Origin: Diorhabda sublineata
Taxonomy: Eukaryota > Arthropoda > Insecta > Coleoptera > Chrysomelidae
Direction: 5' to 3'
Length of the DNA: 64,000 bases
NCBI RefSeq assembly: GCF_026230105.1
Contig: NC_079482.1
Coordinates: forward strand, 20,398,001 to 20,462,000
Part shown: piece by piece, positions 21,011 through 33,089 of the stretch
How the letters are laid out: each line of letters opens with the position of its first letter
Numbering within the stretch: the first letter of the stretch is position 1
Notes under the pieces: generated by a model
Told to the model about the DNA's origin: nothing
The model's database searches: none
Seen by the model: only the letters and a program-made list of their open reading frames with translations
Made by a program: the position numbers and the translations under genes

Positions 21011-21770
21011 CAGAGGTGGGCGAAAGTCAACGGATAGGCAGGTCTATCGAAGTATGCCAAGCTGTCCGCGAAGTGTTTAAAATTCTTCTTTAATTGCAGT
21101 TTGGAAGTCGCGAAGTGTGTTTGCTCCTCTTGCAAAAACGCTGTCCTTGAGAAGGCCCCACAGGAAGAAATCACAGATTGTTGAGTCATATGATCTTGAA
21201 TGCCACTCAACGAATCCACGTCTGCTTATCCATTCTCCAAAATGAACATTAAGGTACTGCCCCGTACATAACACGTAATGCGGCGAAGCTCCATCCTGCA
21301 TGAAATTTTCCAAATAACTTTGGCCTGTTACGTGACCCTCGAAAAGTATTTATCCATGAGACTTTTCGCCCATACACATATCCCAAACAGATTTAATTCT
21401 TCTTATATTCCAGTCGTCGCCAACAGAGCCCGTTTCTGGCATGTCTTTCACACGTTTTGGTAGCGGCGAGTTCGGAAATTGTTCTTGAAATTCGGTGAAC
21501 ATGTTTCGTAATCCGCGTTCATACACAGCTACGACGTAACAAAAAAATCTGAACTTATTATAGTTATTATAGTTATTATTATTATTATTATTATTATTAG
21601 TTATTTATTCTAAAAACTCGTCGACGAGTACGTGTTATCATGACGCAGACACAACTGCCTGAGGTACGAACATGCCTCGTTTTAATCGTTTTCGACAGCG
21701 TTGTCAGACACAGTGTTCCCTGATTTATGCCGATTTTTCGAGAGCGTCGCCTGATTTATGCCGACCTCTG
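21011..21770 (-). mobile_element. 760-bp TA-flanked transposon with transposase remnant
   Basis: The ends CAGAGGTGGGC (21011) and GCCGACCTCTG (to 21770) are inverted, and TA lies on both sides (21009 and 21771). The minus strand carries a C-terminal transposase fragment: FMQDGASPHYVL (21277-21313), a WISRRG-VEW stretch and DFFLWGLLKDSV. These match DDE transposases of the IS630-Tc1-mariner group that in insects often carry an N-terminal DUF4817 domain, which is absent here. CCTGATTTATGCCGA occurs twice near the right end (21719 and 21750). It is an internal-deletion derivative. Confidence 0.8.
21555..21605. repeat. (TTA)n microsatellite
   Basis: Imperfect TTATAG units pass into about ten TTA/ATT triplets, inside the transposon at 21011. 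Confidence 0.9.
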
Positions 21771-21779
21771 TATAGGTAT

Positions 21780-22975
21780 AGTCGTCAAACCAATTGCAAA
21801 GAATCAACTTCAAATTCTAAAAATAAATACTTTATGTAATTGTTTTACACAGAGAAACGTTTTTGATTCAAAATAATGTTTGGGGTTAGTCCATTTCTGT
21901 GGTTTATTATAATTAAAAGAAAAAGGCTATCTATGTACTATAACGGAAAAATCATAAGTGCTTCTAAGTTTAGAAACTGTTTTTGTGATTTTTGTTCTTA
22001 TATTCTAGATATCATCGTTTTTGTTCACTTGAAACCTAAGAAGACAAATATTTTGAGAAAGATTTAGTTCTCAAGTTGTTTTTTATTCAATTTGATGATA
22101 AAATAGATATTCACATTTAATTCTTAGCCTTTAATTGAATACAGATCAATCTAGATTGTGACATGAAACGTTAAGATTTTGAAATAATGACAGTGAATTT
22201 CTAATTATTTATTTATATTGATAAAATCCCGAAGCTACTTATCATTTTATCCTATAATGTGTACTTAATGTTGCTCTTTTATTTTAAATACAATTTACTA
22301 GAACTCTGTTTAAATATATTATATTTTAGGTATTTAAATTTAAATGAGTTTAGAATTTTGTGAATAACTGATATTTGTTAATATATATTTTGTTAAATTG
22401 TATATACAATGATAATTTATAATTCGAAACGATATGTGACTTTGTTAAGTTTTTAAATAAATTCCTTCATCCAATTAGATGTTTTTATAACCTTATATCA
22501 CACGTTTACGAAAGTAACTTCTACTGATTCTTTCATCAATTCTTCTGTGATACGTCCTTACTATGTTTTGATGAAATTGATTACTATTAACAAATTGGAG
22601 TGAAGAAGACAATTCACCAGTTCTAAAATTCAAAATTGTTTGTTAATTCATTTATTGGTCTCCCGGGGAAAGAAAATGTGAACTAAAAGAATTTAGAATT
22701 TAGCAAAAGGAGCAGCACAAGTCATTAAGTGGTTCATAAATTCAATGTTTAGGCAATAATTCTAAATATGTTTTTTTCTCTGAAGAAACTAGAGTGAACC
22801 TCCATAAAAACATGGGCATATCTAACGAAGTACAGGACAATATTTTATGCAGCAATACATTTCAACAAGGGTCGTTTATTTGTCGAGAAAATTTCAATTT
22901 TAGGATTGCCGAATCTTCTATATTTGTTGTCTATGAATACTGATTCAGTAAAATACTCCACTCTGTTAAATAGAT
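21780..22975. other. AT-rich spacer, no gene seen
   Basis: No supported feature. Confidence 0.5.
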
Positions 22976-22981
22976 GTAATA

Positions 22982-23020
22982 CGAGGACTGCTACTTGAAT
23001 TTTGAGATATGGCATAATGT
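22982..23020 (+). repeat. solo mariner terminal repeat
   Basis: CGAGGACTGCTACTTGAATT and the following TTGAGATATGGC match the mariner terminus family seen at 14604 and 16585. No transposase follows before the next copy at 23056. Confidence 0.55.
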
Positions 23021-23055
23021 TTGACAATCTTAATGGTGGACTAAGAACGTGTTGT

Positions 23056-23790
23056 CACACGACTGCTATTTGAGTTGTTTACTTGAAACATTCATCATCA
23101 AATGGTATTAAATCGCAAACATTTTCGTGCAATGATTATCTACGACTTTCGACGTGCATTAACGAACTCGCTTCCACTTTTGGTGATGAAATATCACCTC
23201 GTTATTGTCCGAATTTTATCGTGATCGTCCAAAATTGACTATTGTGCCCGATGCTCTGCGATATTGCAAAATCGCCATGTGATATAACGTGAGTTTGAGG
23301 CGTTAGTTCCACTTGCATACATTTAATATTGCATGAACATTTGGCTGTCGATAATATCTGTTCCCGTTGGATACCGAATAATTTGGCAATCGTTCAAAAA
23401 AAGCTCGTCGATTGTGGGTAACGAACCCAACTCTATGGGTGTTTCAAGACGTTCAAATTCGAAAAAAGTTTTTAGAACACTAAGCAATTAATCACTTATT
23501 TTTAAAGAATAACTAGACATGTTGTCACCGTTCCATTAGAGCAACTTAAAACAATTAATTCTTTCTTCTTATTGGTGCATAACAAAAATAAATTGCGAGG
23601 TCAACGTTTTTCTACAGCTGAAGAAACTTTGGACGCGTTCAAAATCAGATGCTTTAGAGGTATCTTAATCGAAATGGGAAAAATGTTCCGAAAATTGGTT
23701 CAAAGACATGCAAAATTGTACTTATCATAATGGAGAATATTTTAAAAAATAATAAAGCCATACTAAATTATAAATTTAATTTCCAATATT
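23056..23790 (+). pseudogene. mariner transposase relic, near full length but deleted
   Basis: After a terminal repeat (CACGACTGCTATTTGAG) the plus strand gives pieces of the same mariner protein: EIFRAMIIYDFRRALTN-like start, ASTFGDE, RPKLTIVPDA, an RWIPNNLAI-like stretch, then HNKNKLRGQRFSTAE and a NGEYF-like tail. The middle DDE part is largely deleted (about 23420-23560). Many frameshifts are present. Confidence 0.75.
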
Positions 23791-23799
23791 AATTGCTAA

Positions 23800-25290
23800 A
23801 CATCCAAATAAATGCAGAAGGTTATTTGAGCTTTCAACTCAAACAACTATGGATAGTTTATATTTCTATGGATGTTTCTATTTTGTTCTCAGGCAAAAAG
23901 TTTTTAAAGGATGCTTCTCTAATTTCTCAGGGCTTACTATCGTTTTGATACAAATCAATTTCATCTAATAATGTGCATATTGGAAATTGATCCAGTCACT
24001 ATGAGCCATTAGTATCTAATCTTCTCGGCTGTATAACTTATGTCTCGAGTAATCATTTTCTTTTTAAATACAAGAATACTCTTCCTCTCTCTTTGTTTAT
24101 TAAATTGGAGCATTTTGTCAGTTTCATCATAGTTCACATATCTTCTATTTTTATTCTCATTTTTCATCACCTGGGTAATAGAGAAAATTAAAATTCTCAA
24201 CTCGTCTTTCTTTTTCTTCATATTTTTAGCTATTTTATAAAATCTTGCTAATTTCAAATATTTTTGAGCATTAATTAGAAAACAATTGTTGTGGTTTCTT
24301 GCACCCTTATATATTCATATAGTATTTCCGTTAATTTTTTTGTCCAACCTCAGAAAAAAACTTATAATGAGACTCATCCTTGCAGTCATGCTTGGATACA
24401 GATTAGAATTTCCTTTATTTTAAAGTACAGGATAATTAACATAATTTTGTCGAGTTTTTGTATGCGGCAGATGGTTTAGTTGCATAAAGTTGCATGGGGT
24501 AAGGTCAAAGAATGGGATGCAAGATCTTTTCAATCGAGTTTTGATATGCGGAAGAACAGGAATTATTTCCAAGCCAATGGACATTGTGAGATTTTTGCCT
24601 ATGCTGATTTATCGTTACAAGTTTTTTGTGACTTGGCGGTTGAGATTCACAAATTCGTTTAATGAAATGCAATTATATACTCTTTTCCTAAGATACAACA
24701 AGTTATTAAAATCTTTATTGGAAATCTAATCGGGTACAATCACGAGATATTGTAGTATAATGAGATAAGTACTGAATATTTCATTATTCTTATTAAATTA
24801 CTATATCCGACTGCCAATTTTCAAAATTGTATTTCCTGAGTTTTATTCACATTATTCGATCTTTTGAATCCCACTCATTTCATCTCAAACATTTATTATT
24901 TATTTCTTCTTGATACGGTATAATTTTACAGCACAATTATCCACAGTTTAAAGTCCTCATGAGAAACGAGTTCTACATTTTATTTCATTTATATATAGAA
25001 AAATCATTGATTAAAGAGACAACAATGTTGGAAAAGAAATTCTTCTCCATTGAGGATTTCGGAAAGCTCCTACCTTGAAAATGATATAATGAATTTCGAT
25101 GGATAATGAATTTGGTCTGTTGTATTGAACTATTATTGGTGCTTGTATGAAATAGTAATATCAAATGTCAAAGCACAGTACCAGATTAGAGTGAAGTCAT
25201 TCTAGTGATAAAAGAGTGGACAAAATGACAAAAGGTGGAGAGAGCATCTTTGAAGCAGTGTAGGTATAAAAAGATAAAACTAGGGCAATT
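23800..25290. other. AT-rich spacer, no gene seen
   Basis: Short overlapping plus-strand frames at 24480-24729 have no recognisable motif. Confidence 0.5.
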
Positions 25291-25293
25291 ATA

Positions 25294-25740
25294 TGGCGGA
25301 CTACAAGAGTTGCTACTTATGGTTTGAGATAGACATATAGAAAAAAAATATTAATAATTGGATATGGCTTTATTGTTTTCCAAAGTATTTTCCATCAATA
25401 TCAATACACTTTCGTGTGCGTTTTAACCAATTGTCGAATCATTTCTTCCTTTGTGATTGAGGTACCTCCAAGACATGTGATTTGAACGCATCAACCGCTT
25501 CCTGTGCCAAACAAGGGACTGTAAGGCGGATCAATTTGATGTTTTCACTGTTCAAAAACGTTTCTGATTGAACTGAGGTTCGAAAGCTCACAATGTCATG
25601 GTGGATAATAAATGGTGCTTCATTACAAAAAGTCTAAATGACTTGATCGACACACTACTGTTTGTTTAATCTCGGAAGTCATAGAAAATAATCGCACGAA
25701 AATGTTCGCCGCGATTTCATACAATTTTTTTGACCAAGAT
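25294..25740 (-). pseudogene. mariner transposase relic, internally deleted
   Basis: The terminal repeat (ACTACAAGAGTTGCTACTTA) is followed on the minus strand by the reversed C-terminus (DNWLKRTRKCIDIDGKYFGK-like, 25375-25440), an IRLTVPCLAQ remnant, and the HDNV-ASS catalytic region (25560-25610). It then jumps to N-terminal remnants. Catalytic residues are partly lost. Confidence 0.75.
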
Positions 25741-25749
25741 GAAAGTTTC

Positions 25750-26430
25750 AATTATGAATTAACAACGCCAAACTTGTCAGATTTGACATATTTACATCAG
25801 AAAGATGTAAGATGAAGATATAGAAAATATCGAGAAGACGAACAGGTAAGCTTCTACATCCGAGAGAGAAGACCGAAAAAAATTATTAAAAAGATTTAAA
25901 GCCGTTAGATGTCAGTACAAGAAGAATTAAGGTATAAAAAACATGTGTTAGTTTATTAATTCACGTCATATCATCCAAACATATTAACAAGACTGACTAT
26001 AATAGAATAGAGAATAGAGAATAATCTCAAGCCCCAAAATTTTTTATTTTTTTTTGTAGCTTTTGTAGAATAGTAGATCGAGAAGAGAAAAAAAAATTAA
26101 ACTGTTAATGTTTCTTTTGAGATAACAAATGCCAAGCCATCCACTGTTATACCGTGGTTTAACAAGATTAAACTCTAAATAGGTATAAATCCAGAAAGTT
26201 AAAAGGGTTTAAGAAACACCAAGGCGACTATTCGGCTATTCGAGATGCATAAATCTAGATTTCGAAACTGAATATATCTTGAATAGGTTTATTAGGTTTC
26301 TACAATGTCGATTCGAAAAATGTTGAGTTCGCTATAGATGTCCCCTCCGAATACGAAGTCAAATATAGGAACATTACTCTGGACTAGAAATCATAAATTT
26401 GTACAAACATATACGACTAAACCATTTAAG
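25750..26430. other. no gene recognised
   Basis: No supported feature. Confidence 0.4.
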
Positions 26431-26439
26431 TGTATTCTA

Positions 26440-27290
26440 AATTTTCCGACATCCAGGAAATTTAAAAAAGAAATTATCTCCTAAAATTCCAGAGATTTTG
26501 TCTTTTGCCTCAAAATAGGCTTCAGTTTCAACAATTGCTTCTTCATTTCAGATGAATTTCTTACCGGCAAGCATTTTTTTGAGATCATCGAATAGGCAGT
26601 AGTCACTGGGACCAGATATGGACTATACGTTGGATGAGGAAGCAATTAGAAATGTAATTGGTTCCTTTTAACCATCGTTGCCATCAACTTGTGAATCGCA
26701 TTGCTTTGTCTCGGTGAAACAGTGGTTTTGTTTAACATATGAGGCTGTTTTTCCTTGATTTTTGTATTTAAACGATTCAAAAACTTCATGTAGTACAATC
26801 CACTCAGATGATGATTACAGAGTGAAGTGATGGATTCATGTTTCATCCATTCTCACGTATCGACGCATAAAATCTGATTTATAACGTGTAAAATGGTCAA
26901 ATACTGCTCTGAACATTCGACACTTTGTTGTTTTTGAAAGACACCCACTTTAAAAACTTTTTCTCTTAATCAAATGTCAGCTATCTCACGCAATTTCAAT
27001 TTACGATTAGATATAACTAATTTGTGGAATTTCTTTTATGTTTTCTAGAGTAACCACCTCAATTGGACGTTCACCATCATCGGTGTCTGTACATCGGTTT
27101 ATCATTACCAAGAAGCAATGATAAACTAACACATGAACTTGTTTTGAATCCATAGATTGAAAATAACAAAAGTAGCTTCACTTAAATGACTGTGATTTTT
27201 TTCTGACTAATCGAAATGAAATTTTACACATAGTCTTTTCAAAGTTGTTACTTTATAAACGACATACGAAGTTGATAATGGAAGCTCCAT
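26440..27290 (-). pseudogene. mariner relic, second subfamily
   Basis: The minus strand reads DTDDGERPIEVVTLENIK (about 27060-27110), FMRRYVRMDETWI (about 26840-26890), YYMKFLNRLNTKIKEKQPHM and GPSDYCLFDDLKKMLAGKKF (about 26560-26620), then an NEEAIVETEAYFEAKDK tail. This order matches a complete mariner transposase of a subfamily different from the other copies here. Frameshifts and stops interrupt it, and the HHDN catalytic stretch is damaged. Confidence 0.8.
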
Positions 27291-27299
27291 GTGTGTCAG

Positions 27300-28280
27300 T
27301 CACATGACTTAATTTGTTAGTGAAATAATTTTATCAATCTTATTGAGTACATCCAATAGTAGTTTGGAAGACTTCAATTCCAACTACCATACTTATGTAC
27401 AAAGGCAATTTGATAAATATTCCTCTCTCTTCTTTATCGTCCTCTGTATCAAATTCTACTGGTACAAAAAATGGTTGAAGTATACTTTTTGGATTTTAAA
27501 AGAAAAAAACTGAATATAAGTGATGGAAATATTTATAGTTGCTAACGTGAAAATACATGGTTTTGAAATAAATGCGTTACCTACTACATACTATGTAGTT
27601 GTTAAGTCATCGGATCAAAATTTATGATACGCTGATTTAAATAAACAATGAAATATTTTCGACAATTCAAATTTGCGAATAATTTATTTGTTCATAGCAA
27701 TGTTTAAGTTGATTTGTAGTATCTTCAAATTGAGTTTTGCAAAATAAATTTTCATTAACTGAGATTTATCGCACTTCTTCGCTACGGTTGTATCATTTCT
27801 TGTGTTGTCGTTAACCATAAAGAAAGCCAATCCGGGTCCGTATATCATTTCAGTTTTTATGAAGACAACAGTTGTTTCGATTCTTTCATGTAAATTCTAC
27901 TCATGATGGAAATCTGATGTGAGCATTTTTATACGGATATTTGCCGAAAAATTAATGTAAAAAATTATATGGAAGTTTACAAGATTATATCAGATTCACA
28001 ATGGAATGGAATTGATTTTTATTGGATTTTAAATTTTTGGCAATGAGAACGTCGACTTCATTGGTCATTTTGCTAATTTACTGATATTGGTGATTTTATT
28101 GGTAGTGGTTTGTAAGCTTGTATTGATATATATCAATATAACAGTAATATACATGAATTTCGATATCAAACGAAAGAACGAAGAATGATGAAAAATGATC
28201 ATTTGATGCCGGTTCTTTGCATCTCTGGATTTCTCAGTGAGATATTCATAAAATCTAATTTTAAATCTTTAAATTCCATT
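27300..28280. other. AT-rich spacer, no gene seen
   Basis: No supported feature. Confidence 0.5.
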
Positions 28281-28289
28281 GAAAACTGT

Positions 28290-28600
28290 TGATGGTTACA
28301 AAACAATTGATTCATAAAATTGTTTCAAAAAAATTGCTTCCTACTCCAGTAACAACATTGTTGAGTATTGTCTATAAATGTCAGCGCTACGTGAATACAA
28401 ACCACTACATCTTTCGTGTCACTCGGTGTTCCAAGAAATCTCATAACAAGAGCAAAGGAATTAAATCTGGTGCTTCAGAAGACCATACTATAGAAAATGA
28501 TTCGTCCACATTCCAACACGCACCCAGCAAATGCCGCTGGAAACCATCTTTGACTTTAGTGAGAAAACCAGCATCATTTCTATAGGTTATACTTGATATG
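28290..28600 (-). pseudogene. possible Tc1-like transposase fragment
   Basis: The minus strand can be read as IVWSSEAPDLIPLLL, then a broken WGFLEH-V-RKMYV stretch. This fits the IEWPARSPDLTPLDFFLWG-LK region of IS630-Tc1-mariner transposases. The plus-strand 98-codon frame over the same bases is then a shadow. The match is short and degenerate. Confidence 0.35.
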
Positions 28601-28609
28601 AACTACCAG

Positions 28610-30470
28610 TTGAATCGGTTGAATTTGATATTTCATTGATCAATTCAAAATACGAGTTATTCATATTATTTTTTTACAGATTTTATTTTATTACCTTAGC
28701 TACGTACTGTAACAGAAAAGAAAACAGTAGTTTATACACATTGGCTTAAAAAAGTCACATAACAATTAATAGCTCTAATATATATAAAAAAAAAACTTAT
28801 GAAAGATTAGAGTGAGAATAAAATTTTGAAAAAACGATTGAAAATATGGCAGCTTCACTGTAACAAACACGTGAGTCGGACTCAAAGTAAATAAAAGTAA
28901 AACATTGGAACGTGCGTATAATATACAATGTACAATTATGAGAAAAAGGAAGATCACGATCCTTTAAAGGCTAATGTGATTATTCAGTCAAAAAAAAACA
29001 TTAAAGACGTAATACAAGACGAAAATCTGAGTATTTATATATGAGTGAAGCCCAACAGCTATAATCAAATTTTAAAAGAAAAATGCCAAACATAATACAC
29101 AAGAATAAATGACGAAAAATAGACTTGGATATCAAAAGGAACAGATATCAATTAGTAATAAGAAACATGTCATAGAAGAAGGAAAAATATGAAAAAAACT
29201 ACTTATCGGAAGAAAGGAATAGATTATTGAAAGAATATTTAGAAACAAATAGAAAAGATGAATTTACTTGAGTAGTATTTTTGTCTAGTCTGTCATTTTA
29301 TTTTTTTTATTTTGTATTGAGAACCGAGTCATTCACATTTTATATATTTATTATTATAAGGTCATCCTTGGGTCGGATGATGAACCTCTAAATAAATTTG
29401 TGTCTCAATTATTTTTATTGGATGTTACACTTTTGATTTCATTATTGATCTCAAATTTTTAAAGTATTTCAAATGATTAGATAAAATAATCAGAAAAACT
29501 TATTATCCGGATCTACCCCGACATATTCAGTAATTCGAATTTTTAAACCATAACTTGCAAAATTCACATTCTTCTCTTTTTGTCTTTACAATATTAAACA
29601 TAAATACATCTGATGCTACGCAAATAATGGAGATTCCAAAAAATCAAACCACATAAATTTCTCATGACTGACTTTACCCGGTAGTCCTAAACACTCATTA
29701 AGTAGGAAGTAAATATTTGTTTAAAAATAAAGCAACATTCGTAATTTTGTGGACCGATGTTTACAAACTATTTTTCTTCCTCGTTTTGTACAGCCCCTTT
29801 TTTGATATTTGTTTGATTAGGTTCGTTTTGGTTGTCTGTCTTTTATTTGATCTTTTTTTATATCCATCGTAGAAAAGTTCTCGTCGTACTTAAGAAGATA
29901 GAGATTATCAAACTAAAGTAATAGGTAGTAGTAGAAAAAGCACACGTGTGCAAGTTTGCCATTTTAATCCTTTTATACAAACATAAACTACCTAAAACAC
30001 CGTGAGATTGGTAAATAGTTTCTACCTTTAATACTCGTATTTTAATGAAATACACTTTAATGATGGAACAAAGGATGAAACATTTTTAGTGTCAAGTTAT
30101 ATATCAAAAGCAAAGTAATGAGTTTTTAATCATCAGTAATATGTACATTTCAAGGAAGATTATACGTATTTTAAATCTATTTTCAAAATCCTAGCACACA
30201 ATGAAAGTATTTGTTTTCAGTGACCTAATATGGAATAGAAAAAAATGTGTAATAGAATAAAAAATATTGTAAATAAAATTTATTTATTATCAGTCATACA
30301 GTTGAGCTTAAATTATTGATAGTCCTGTTTTACATATATTAATTTAAAATATAAAATTTTCACAACAACAAACAGGTACCCAAATATGGATTACTATAAA
30401 ACTATAAATAATAAACCTTAACTTTTACGAGATGTTACAGTTAACTTTGGTCAATTTTAAAAAGTTACTT
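28610..30470. other. AT-rich spacer, no gene seen
   Basis: No supported feature. Confidence 0.5.
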
Positions 30471-30479
30471 GTAAAAATC

Positions 30480-31315
30480 ATATATCCAGGTATCGAAATC
30501 TGCACCTGCGCAATTACCATGTACCCACAACCCGCACTTGAGACATTTGATCCATGTCTCTACTCGAGTATCTTGAGAAAATAGACACACACCCCGCATC
30601 TTCTATGTCAGGAGGCTCAGGCTCACTGTCTGTTTCAAAGTGTATATCTTCTTCATCATTTGAACCAATGGAACTATTATTTATTAGACTTTTCTCTTTT
30701 TGCTACTTTCATTTAGTTTTTTTTTCTTTGTGTGTTTTCTTGTTATTACTGTCAATGAGTTGATTTTTATAAGATATTATTATTCGCAGCAGTAGTTGCC
30801 ATTCTTGATCTATTAGAATTTTTTTTATCTGGCAATGGGCTAATTTCATAGGGTGACACCAGATTTAGAGTACTGCGACAACAAGCCTGGAAGTTGAGGA
30901 TTCTATAGGAAATTCTTCGTCTTGTCTTGACGTGAAAGAGTTGGAGTTAGACAAAAAAAAACTATTATCAGGTGTTATTGCATCGTTTGTTGATGATTGT
31001 TTTGACTGAGAGGTTGATTTTGTTGGAGTTGCATTGATTGTGCAATCATCTATAGCTGTATCTTGTTGGTCAGTAATGTAGTCGATCTTACTATCGTTCA
31101 ATGGCCAAAAGCGTGTAACGCGAAAGCCATTCGTTGCAATTTCCTCTATTGTCATGTCTTTCAAATCTGCCAAATAGCTCGAAAATGTCATAAGGATTTA
31201 GTGGCCTGCTAGTGCTTCCTATCCAAAGTCGTTTTACTTCACTATAATAGGTTTTCAGAGGTCCCATAAAAGTTTTATCTAAAATTTTTATGGGTTCTTT
31301 CATTCTCGTACTCAA
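30480..31315 (-). pseudogene. pogo/Tigger-like transposase C-terminus with PHD-like finger
   Basis: From 31315 leftwards the minus strand reads KTFMGPLKTYYSEVKRLW and RPLNPYDIFELFG, then in another frame FSSYLADLKDM and NGFRVTRFWPLND. These match the conserved end of pogo-group (jerky/Tigger) DDE transposases (FMGPLK-YY...NGFRKTGIWPLN). After a Ser/Thr-rich linker, 30480-30585 encodes ETWIKCLKCGLWVHGNC, a C-x2-C...H-x2-C PHD-like finger often found at the C-terminus of insect pogo-like proteins. A frameshift near 31150 and the missing DNA-binding and DDE parts mark a relic. Confidence 0.75.
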
Positions 31316-31329
31316 ATAGATTCTTATTA

Positions 31330-32460
31330 ACTATTTTATTCCAACTAAACTTCAAATTTTCTGATATTTCCACAAAAGATTGAAATTAATTTTATTTACA
31401 ACCATATACAGGTATGCAATGTTGCCATTACTAACGTCATTGAAGGTTAGAAAATGTCATATTCAACAGAGATTCAATTGAATCTCTTTTGATAATTATT
31501 TGCCTTCATGTCATATTTTGTGATAGTTTTTCGACCAATTTTAGTACCATATAATTGGAATTGGAGTAAGCTGCAAAAAATCTTTCGACGAATCCAAGAG
31601 TTTATTGTATAAAAAAAAACATTACAAGAACTTACCTGCCCTTCAATCGACCCTCTATATGAGCAAAAAAGTGTCGCTTTTATCAATCAGTAAGCCATGA
31701 AATATTCCGTCTCCCATCAACAAAGCCATTCAATAGGGACCTGATATTTAAATAGGCATGCTCTGATTTCTTACCTTCTGCCTCTACTCGCACAATAGAG
31801 AACTCATGTGATTTCTTCTTGTGTTCAGCATTAATATACACAAGTCCCTGACATTGAACCCAACAAGTCTGCGACCTCTATTATTGATTGACAGTGCCGT
31901 AGACCATCAATCAACGATAAATTGTGCAGAAATTTCTTAAGAACAGTCAAAACTTCATGAAATTTAGAGATCACGGAAAATACGAAATTGATTAATAGAC
32001 TGAACAAATATGATATATTCGTAACGTTAATTTTCAACTAGAAATAAAAAATCTTTTTATTATTGGGTGAAATACAGTTGATAAAAGACTTTATTCTTAG
32101 AATTTATGACTATAGGGAAGGGCGAAAAACACGATGGAAAGAATTTTTTGTCTCAAAACTCAAACAACCAACAAAAACCAAAAAATATTATGAACCTGAA
32201 GAATTTTATCAAGATAAAAGTATAAAACATTTCAATGCTTTCAAATGCATCCAAAAATTTATTTTTGAATACATTTTTTAACAATTTTACATTATTAATA
32301 TTTATGTCATGATTGTGATACTTTACTATTTAGGAATAGTAACAGGTTGAAATTGGATGTATTCCCGTCAAGGATGTTTTCCCGCTGAAATATATTTTCG
32401 TGTGAGAAGGTTTATTGGTGAGAAAACTCAGCATAAAACAGGGAAGGCAAATTATTAGGT
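31330..32460. other. no gene recognised
   Basis: Minus-strand frames at 31690-32037 (for example INAEHKKKSHEFSIVRVEAE and LIDGLRHCQSIIEVADLLGS) look coding in composition but are interrupted, and I do not recognise them. Confidence 0.35.
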
Positions 32461-32475
32461 TTTAGTTTATCTTCA

Positions 32476-32518
32476 GTCTCTGAAGACGATAACTTGGTTA
32501 TCGAAACGCGCGTCAGAC
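32476..32518 (+). ncRNA. hammerhead-ribozyme-like motif, copy 2
   Basis: GTCT (32476-32479) pairs with AGAC (32515-32518) as stem I. CTGAAGA (32480-32486) is followed by the perfect stem GATAAC-TTG-GTTATC, GAAA, then ACG-CG-CGT and a GTC ending at 32514. About 70 bases downstream are shared with the copy at 1001. Confidence 0.42.
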
Positions 32519-32599
32519 AATGTAATTGTGAGTGTTGATGTAGTGATAGCGTAAACAGTTCGTTCAGTATGAAAAGATCCAGGAATTCCAACTTACTTA

Positions 32600-33080
32600 A
32601 TTGAGATTCTGAAATATGATTGATGCATTTTATTAATGTATCAGATTCGTCCAATGAACTGTCTTGTCATAAGATAAATTTATTTATTTTTCCTTCTAAT
32701 TAAGAATTATTATATTCGCTCATTTTATTTGCGTCAGAGTTAGGTTTGTTTACAAGAATATATAATTGTTTTAATTCTAGATACATAATTCGCACCACCT
32801 ACTTATAAGAGCTGTAAGAGATTATTATTGATGGAGTGGCTAGAATCCAAAGATGAATAGCAATCAGGTATACAGCAACCTCAACGGAAAACCCTTCTGA
32901 CCATTGCTACACAACCACCAATAGACTTACTAATAGAAGACAGAATATTCATAGTCAGGGAGAAAGAGAATCCCGCAGGTTAGTCTACAATAAATGAAAG
33001 TAAATGTGGGATATTTAAATGTGATACGACACATGAAAACTTGGAACATTGAAATGTTTGAACAAAGAACCTATTCCTAC
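32600..33080. other. no gene recognised
   Basis: No supported feature. Confidence 0.4.
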
Positions 33081-33089
33081 CTACATTGC

